From the NCBI RefSeq assembly GCF_002968835.1, contig NZ_PKQK01000002.1, forward strand, positions 496,001 through 560,000: 64,000 nt of DNA, in the 5' to 3' direction. Positions 61,937-64,000 of this stretch are shown one piece after another. Made by a program: the position numbers and the translations under genes. The DNA is from Paenibacillus sp. PCH8 (GTDB lineage: Bacteria > Bacillota > Bacilli > Paenibacillales > Paenibacillaceae). Below the pieces are notes generated by a model, which did not search any database, had not been told where the DNA came from, and was given only the letters and a program-made list of their open reading frames with translations. Within the stretch, counting starts at the first letter, position 1, and the number at the start of each line of letters is the position of its first letter.

Positions 61937-62208
61937 GGCATTATTCCTTTCCCTTCCACAATTCCTTACCTGTTCAAAGTATACCACCGAGGTATGAAAA
62001 CGAAAATCATCATGATCTTCACGGACACGTTCAATCCATGTATCCTGGTGCTGGTCCAGGTCCTGAATTCTCCATTGTTTTACGCCTATCTTGTCGTATC
62101 GTCCATCCATTTCCAATTTCACCCACAGTATTCCCTGTAACATGCTTATATGTATTCGATCCGTTCGTTCTTACCATTTACGTACTTACTCGATTGAATG
62201 AAATCTTC

Positions 62209-62667
62209 CTATTTGAAAAGCACTAATTGGGGTTCTTTTCCCGTGAGAGTTAGCATCGTATACAATTGTCCTCTGTGATGATACACATGTCCCATAATCT
62301 CCAGCAACCACTCCAACCGACTATAGGATGCTCCCCAGTACGAATCCGTCACATGCAGTAACTCTTCGGTGTTAAACTGTCTGTACCGTTGGTACAGATA
62401 CATCTGGTTATCCATCAATGCCTGCTTGATCTGACGGAGCGAATGAACCTGATTCTCTGCATAGAATAGAGCCATCTCTTCTTCCGATGCACCTTCGGAA
62501 ATATAGACATCCGCTCGGCAGATCACAGACAGATGGGACAGTAATTCACCAACTGGCCGTTTGCCCTCAATCGGAGTCAGAGTCAAATCTTCTTCCGACA
62601 GCTGATCACATATATGAATTAACGATGTTACGGCTACATCAATATGTTTGAATGCCGATTGAATCAA
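62209..62667 (-). CDS. DinB family protein
   Basis: About 152 residues. The start is probably the TTG at 62667, ten bases after AAGGA; the GTG at 62676 is too close to it. Four-helix bundle pattern with the metal-binding histidines in ELLSHLSVICRADVY and EIMGHVYHHRGQLYTML (H-x3-HRGQ). DinB-like proteins bind a divalent metal; many are thiol transferases, others have unknown roles. It is a single gene, divergent from nothing obvious, 65 bp beyond the end of the regulator control region. Confidence 0.85.
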   Translation of the reverse strand: MIQSAFKHIDVAVTSLIHICDQLSEEDLTLTPIEGKRPVGELLSHLSVICRADVYISEGASEEEMALFYAENQVHSLRQIKQALMDNQMYLYQRYRQFNTEELLHVTDSYWGASYSRLEWLLEIMGHVYHHRGQLYTMLTLTGKEPQLVLFK

Positions 62668-62764
62668 CAGATACACTTCCTTTTCTTCCCATTATACAGA
62701 ACATATGATCGGTTATCAACCAAGATATCCCTCCTTCATATATAAACAAGTTATACAACAAATC

Positions 62765-62985
62765 TATATAAATTGAACTAAACATCTACACAAAACAGAG
62801 AGACAGAAAGGACCTGAAGAAGCGGAGCTAAAAGCTTTCTGCAAGAAAGCCACATCGGAAGCATATGCTATCCCCGGATTTCCCCTTTATAAAAGGAATC
62901 AAAAAAATCTGGGGATAACAGCGTTCGGAAGGTTATTCTGTCATCGGAGTGTGCAGTGTAACTATTCTTTAGTTCAATTTATATA
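62765..62985. repeat. MITE-like element with perfect 18-bp terminal inverted repeats
   Basis: TATATAAATTGAACTAAA (62765-62782) and its exact inverse TTTAGTTCAATTTATATA (62968-62985) enclose 185 bp with no open frame. Inside is a long hairpin, TATCCCCGGATTT against AAATCTGGGGATA. I recall similar GCTTTCTG-AAGAAAGCC-rich units repeated in Paenibacillus genomes. The rest of the 62677-63070 gap shows nothing else. Confidence 0.85.
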
Positions 62986-63070
62986 ACAATTGACGAACAA
63001 AAAAGTCCCTCCTCCTTTTTATAGACGGGATTTGGGACATTTTGTTGCCTGTATGGGTTCAAATCTTTGC

Positions 63071-64000
63071 TCAACTTGAGTATAACGAGCAATACGTTTG
63101 ATCGAATCGTCCAGCCTCCAGGTCAGACCTGCGAATGAAAAATTGAAGCTCCCCGCAGTCCCACCATTGAAAACCAATGGCATCATGCGTATCTATTTTC
63201 AACAACAGCAGCATATCGGATAATTCCTGCCATGTCCGTTCCTCGTCTCCGCCATAATGTGCGGTCAGCTTCTTCTCACACGCCTGCTCGTTATAACCGT
63301 ACTCTTCTCCAAGGACGATCTGCGACAAGGCCCGATGCTCGGCATCCGAATGTTGCCCATCAGGGTATCCAAACATCCCCCCCCAATTGAGCGTACTTGG
63401 ATGATTCCAGTTCGACTCAAATTCAAGGTATCGGTCAACCAGATTCGTTTCTGTCACTGCCTCATCCGTCCCAGACTTCGTAGGGGAAAGCTCATCCAGT
63501 GCGTTGGCATCCGTATAGGCATATGTAGGAAATTCAAGATTAGGCAGGACTGTCACCGAATGGGCAACAAAAGGTCCTCCATCCAGCGCAGTATCACCCT
63601 CAGGCTCTCGCCTTGTCAGGTTATGGGCACTCGGCTCAAAAATCACACGATGTTCAATTGGGTAGGCAGGTTCATCCGCACCAATGAAGAAATATAACAT
63701 TCCCCGTTCAGGCAAAGTCCCGCGCCCATCATTCGGCGTATACGGCGACAAGTCCACCAGGTTCAGCTGGGCCAGGAAAGTCATGGGCACCCCTTCTTGT
63801 GTTAAAGGCCACTCCATCTCACTCGACAAATCGGGATGTCCACCCACACGTGAGTTTCCTGTTCTGCGATATTCATCCAGTGTGGATACATCGAGACGGA
63901 TTCCCCAGCGGCTTGAAGATAATAATAGATCGGCAGCAACACCCAGGCCACACGCCTCAAGTGTTTTACGAGCTTTTCTGGTCAGACGTTCACATTGTTC
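63071..64000 (-). CDS. DUF1963 (YwqG-like) protein, 5' end outside window
   Basis: The frame is open to base 64000 and continues beyond it, so the N-terminus is missing; 309 residues are visible. SSSRWGIRLDVSTLDEY is followed by RVGGHPDLSSEMEWPLTQEG, VPMTFLAQLNLVDLSPY, LPERGMLYFFIGADEP, and the C-terminal WDCGELQFFIRRSDLEAGRF: the usual DUF1963 order (GG-P ... W-P ... LAQINL ... LFF). Family of unknown function, cytoplasmic. A GTG at 63847 is not the start because conserved sequence continues upstream of it. Confidence 0.87.
   Translation of the reverse strand, partial: EQCERLTRKARKTLEACGLGVAADLLLSSSRWGIRLDVSTLDEYRRTGNSRVGGHPDLSSEMEWPLTQEGVPMTFLAQLNLVDLSPYTPNDGRGTLPERGMLYFFIGADEPAYPIEHRVIFEPSAHNLTRREPEGDTALDGGPFVAHSVTVLPNLEFPTYAYTDANALDELSPTKSGTDEAVTETNLVDRYLEFESNWNHPSTLNWGGMFGYPDGQHSDAEHRALSQIVLGEEYGYNEQACEKKLTAHYGGDEERTWQELSDMLLLLKIDTHDAIGFQWWDCGELQFFIRRSDLEAGRFDQTYCSLYSS

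Overview
The window looks like a chromosomal segment of a Paenibacillus or close relative. Pointers are an S-layer-anchored surface protein with three SLH motifs, a kinase-like/AAA/GAF/histidine-kinase giant, an AraC regulator fused to a siderophore-binding fold, a YpsA homologue, strong AGGAGG-type ribosome binding sites, frequent GTG/TTG starts and moderate GC. No rRNA, tRNA or CRISPR array was seen.

Layout. 1-2.4 kb: a partial serine hydrolase, small unknown genes, a lipoprotein and debris. 2.5-13.8 kb: a LuxR-type response regulator, a 1702-residue surface protein and a 1697-residue sensor kinase, all on the minus strand. 13.8-14.1 kb: an internally deleted IS3/IS150-like element with both ends. 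14.2-17.8 kb: a siderophore-iron operon (binding lipoprotein, FhuF-like reductase, AraC/binding-protein regulator) behind a Fur box. 18.0-26.3 kb: accessory region of small genes, many broken. 26.3-31 kb: B12-radical SAM protein and a frameshifted recQ. 31.4-37.1 kb: heterodimeric ABC exporter and an AraC regulator. 37.7-44.9 kb: surface polysaccharide genes. 45-57 kb: mostly plus-strand housekeeping genes (pseudouridine synthase, ypsA, speD, an isolated flgB, a GNAT-Nudix fusion, ECF sigma/anti-sigma pair, S66 peptidase, split ThrE exporter). 57-62 kb: an OmpR-type two-component system with a truncated kinase paralogue and a broken class A penicillin-binding protein. 62-64 kb: a DinB protein, a MITE-like element and a partial DUF1963 protein.

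Most interesting is 22.0-25.3 kb. Small unrelated minus-strand genes are separated by four long imperfect palindromes built like integron attC sites: outer 7-nt boxes ending or starting in AAC/GTT, inner TATTCA/TGAATA boxes, and constant spacers of 7 and 4 nt. The outer boxes at the two ends of each gene unit match each other better than they match other units, as the integron cassette-exchange model predicts. A broken tyrosine recombinase lies just upstream in the same orientation, with a half-matching, possibly attI-like, site between. This is a candidate integron-like cassette array in a Firmicute with a non-IntI recombinase. The island is bracketed by two direct copies of a roughly 255-bp chain of small hairpins.

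Decay is widespread: many genes carry single-base indels, often in homopolymers. Real pseudogenisation and sequencing error cannot be separated from this sequence alone.
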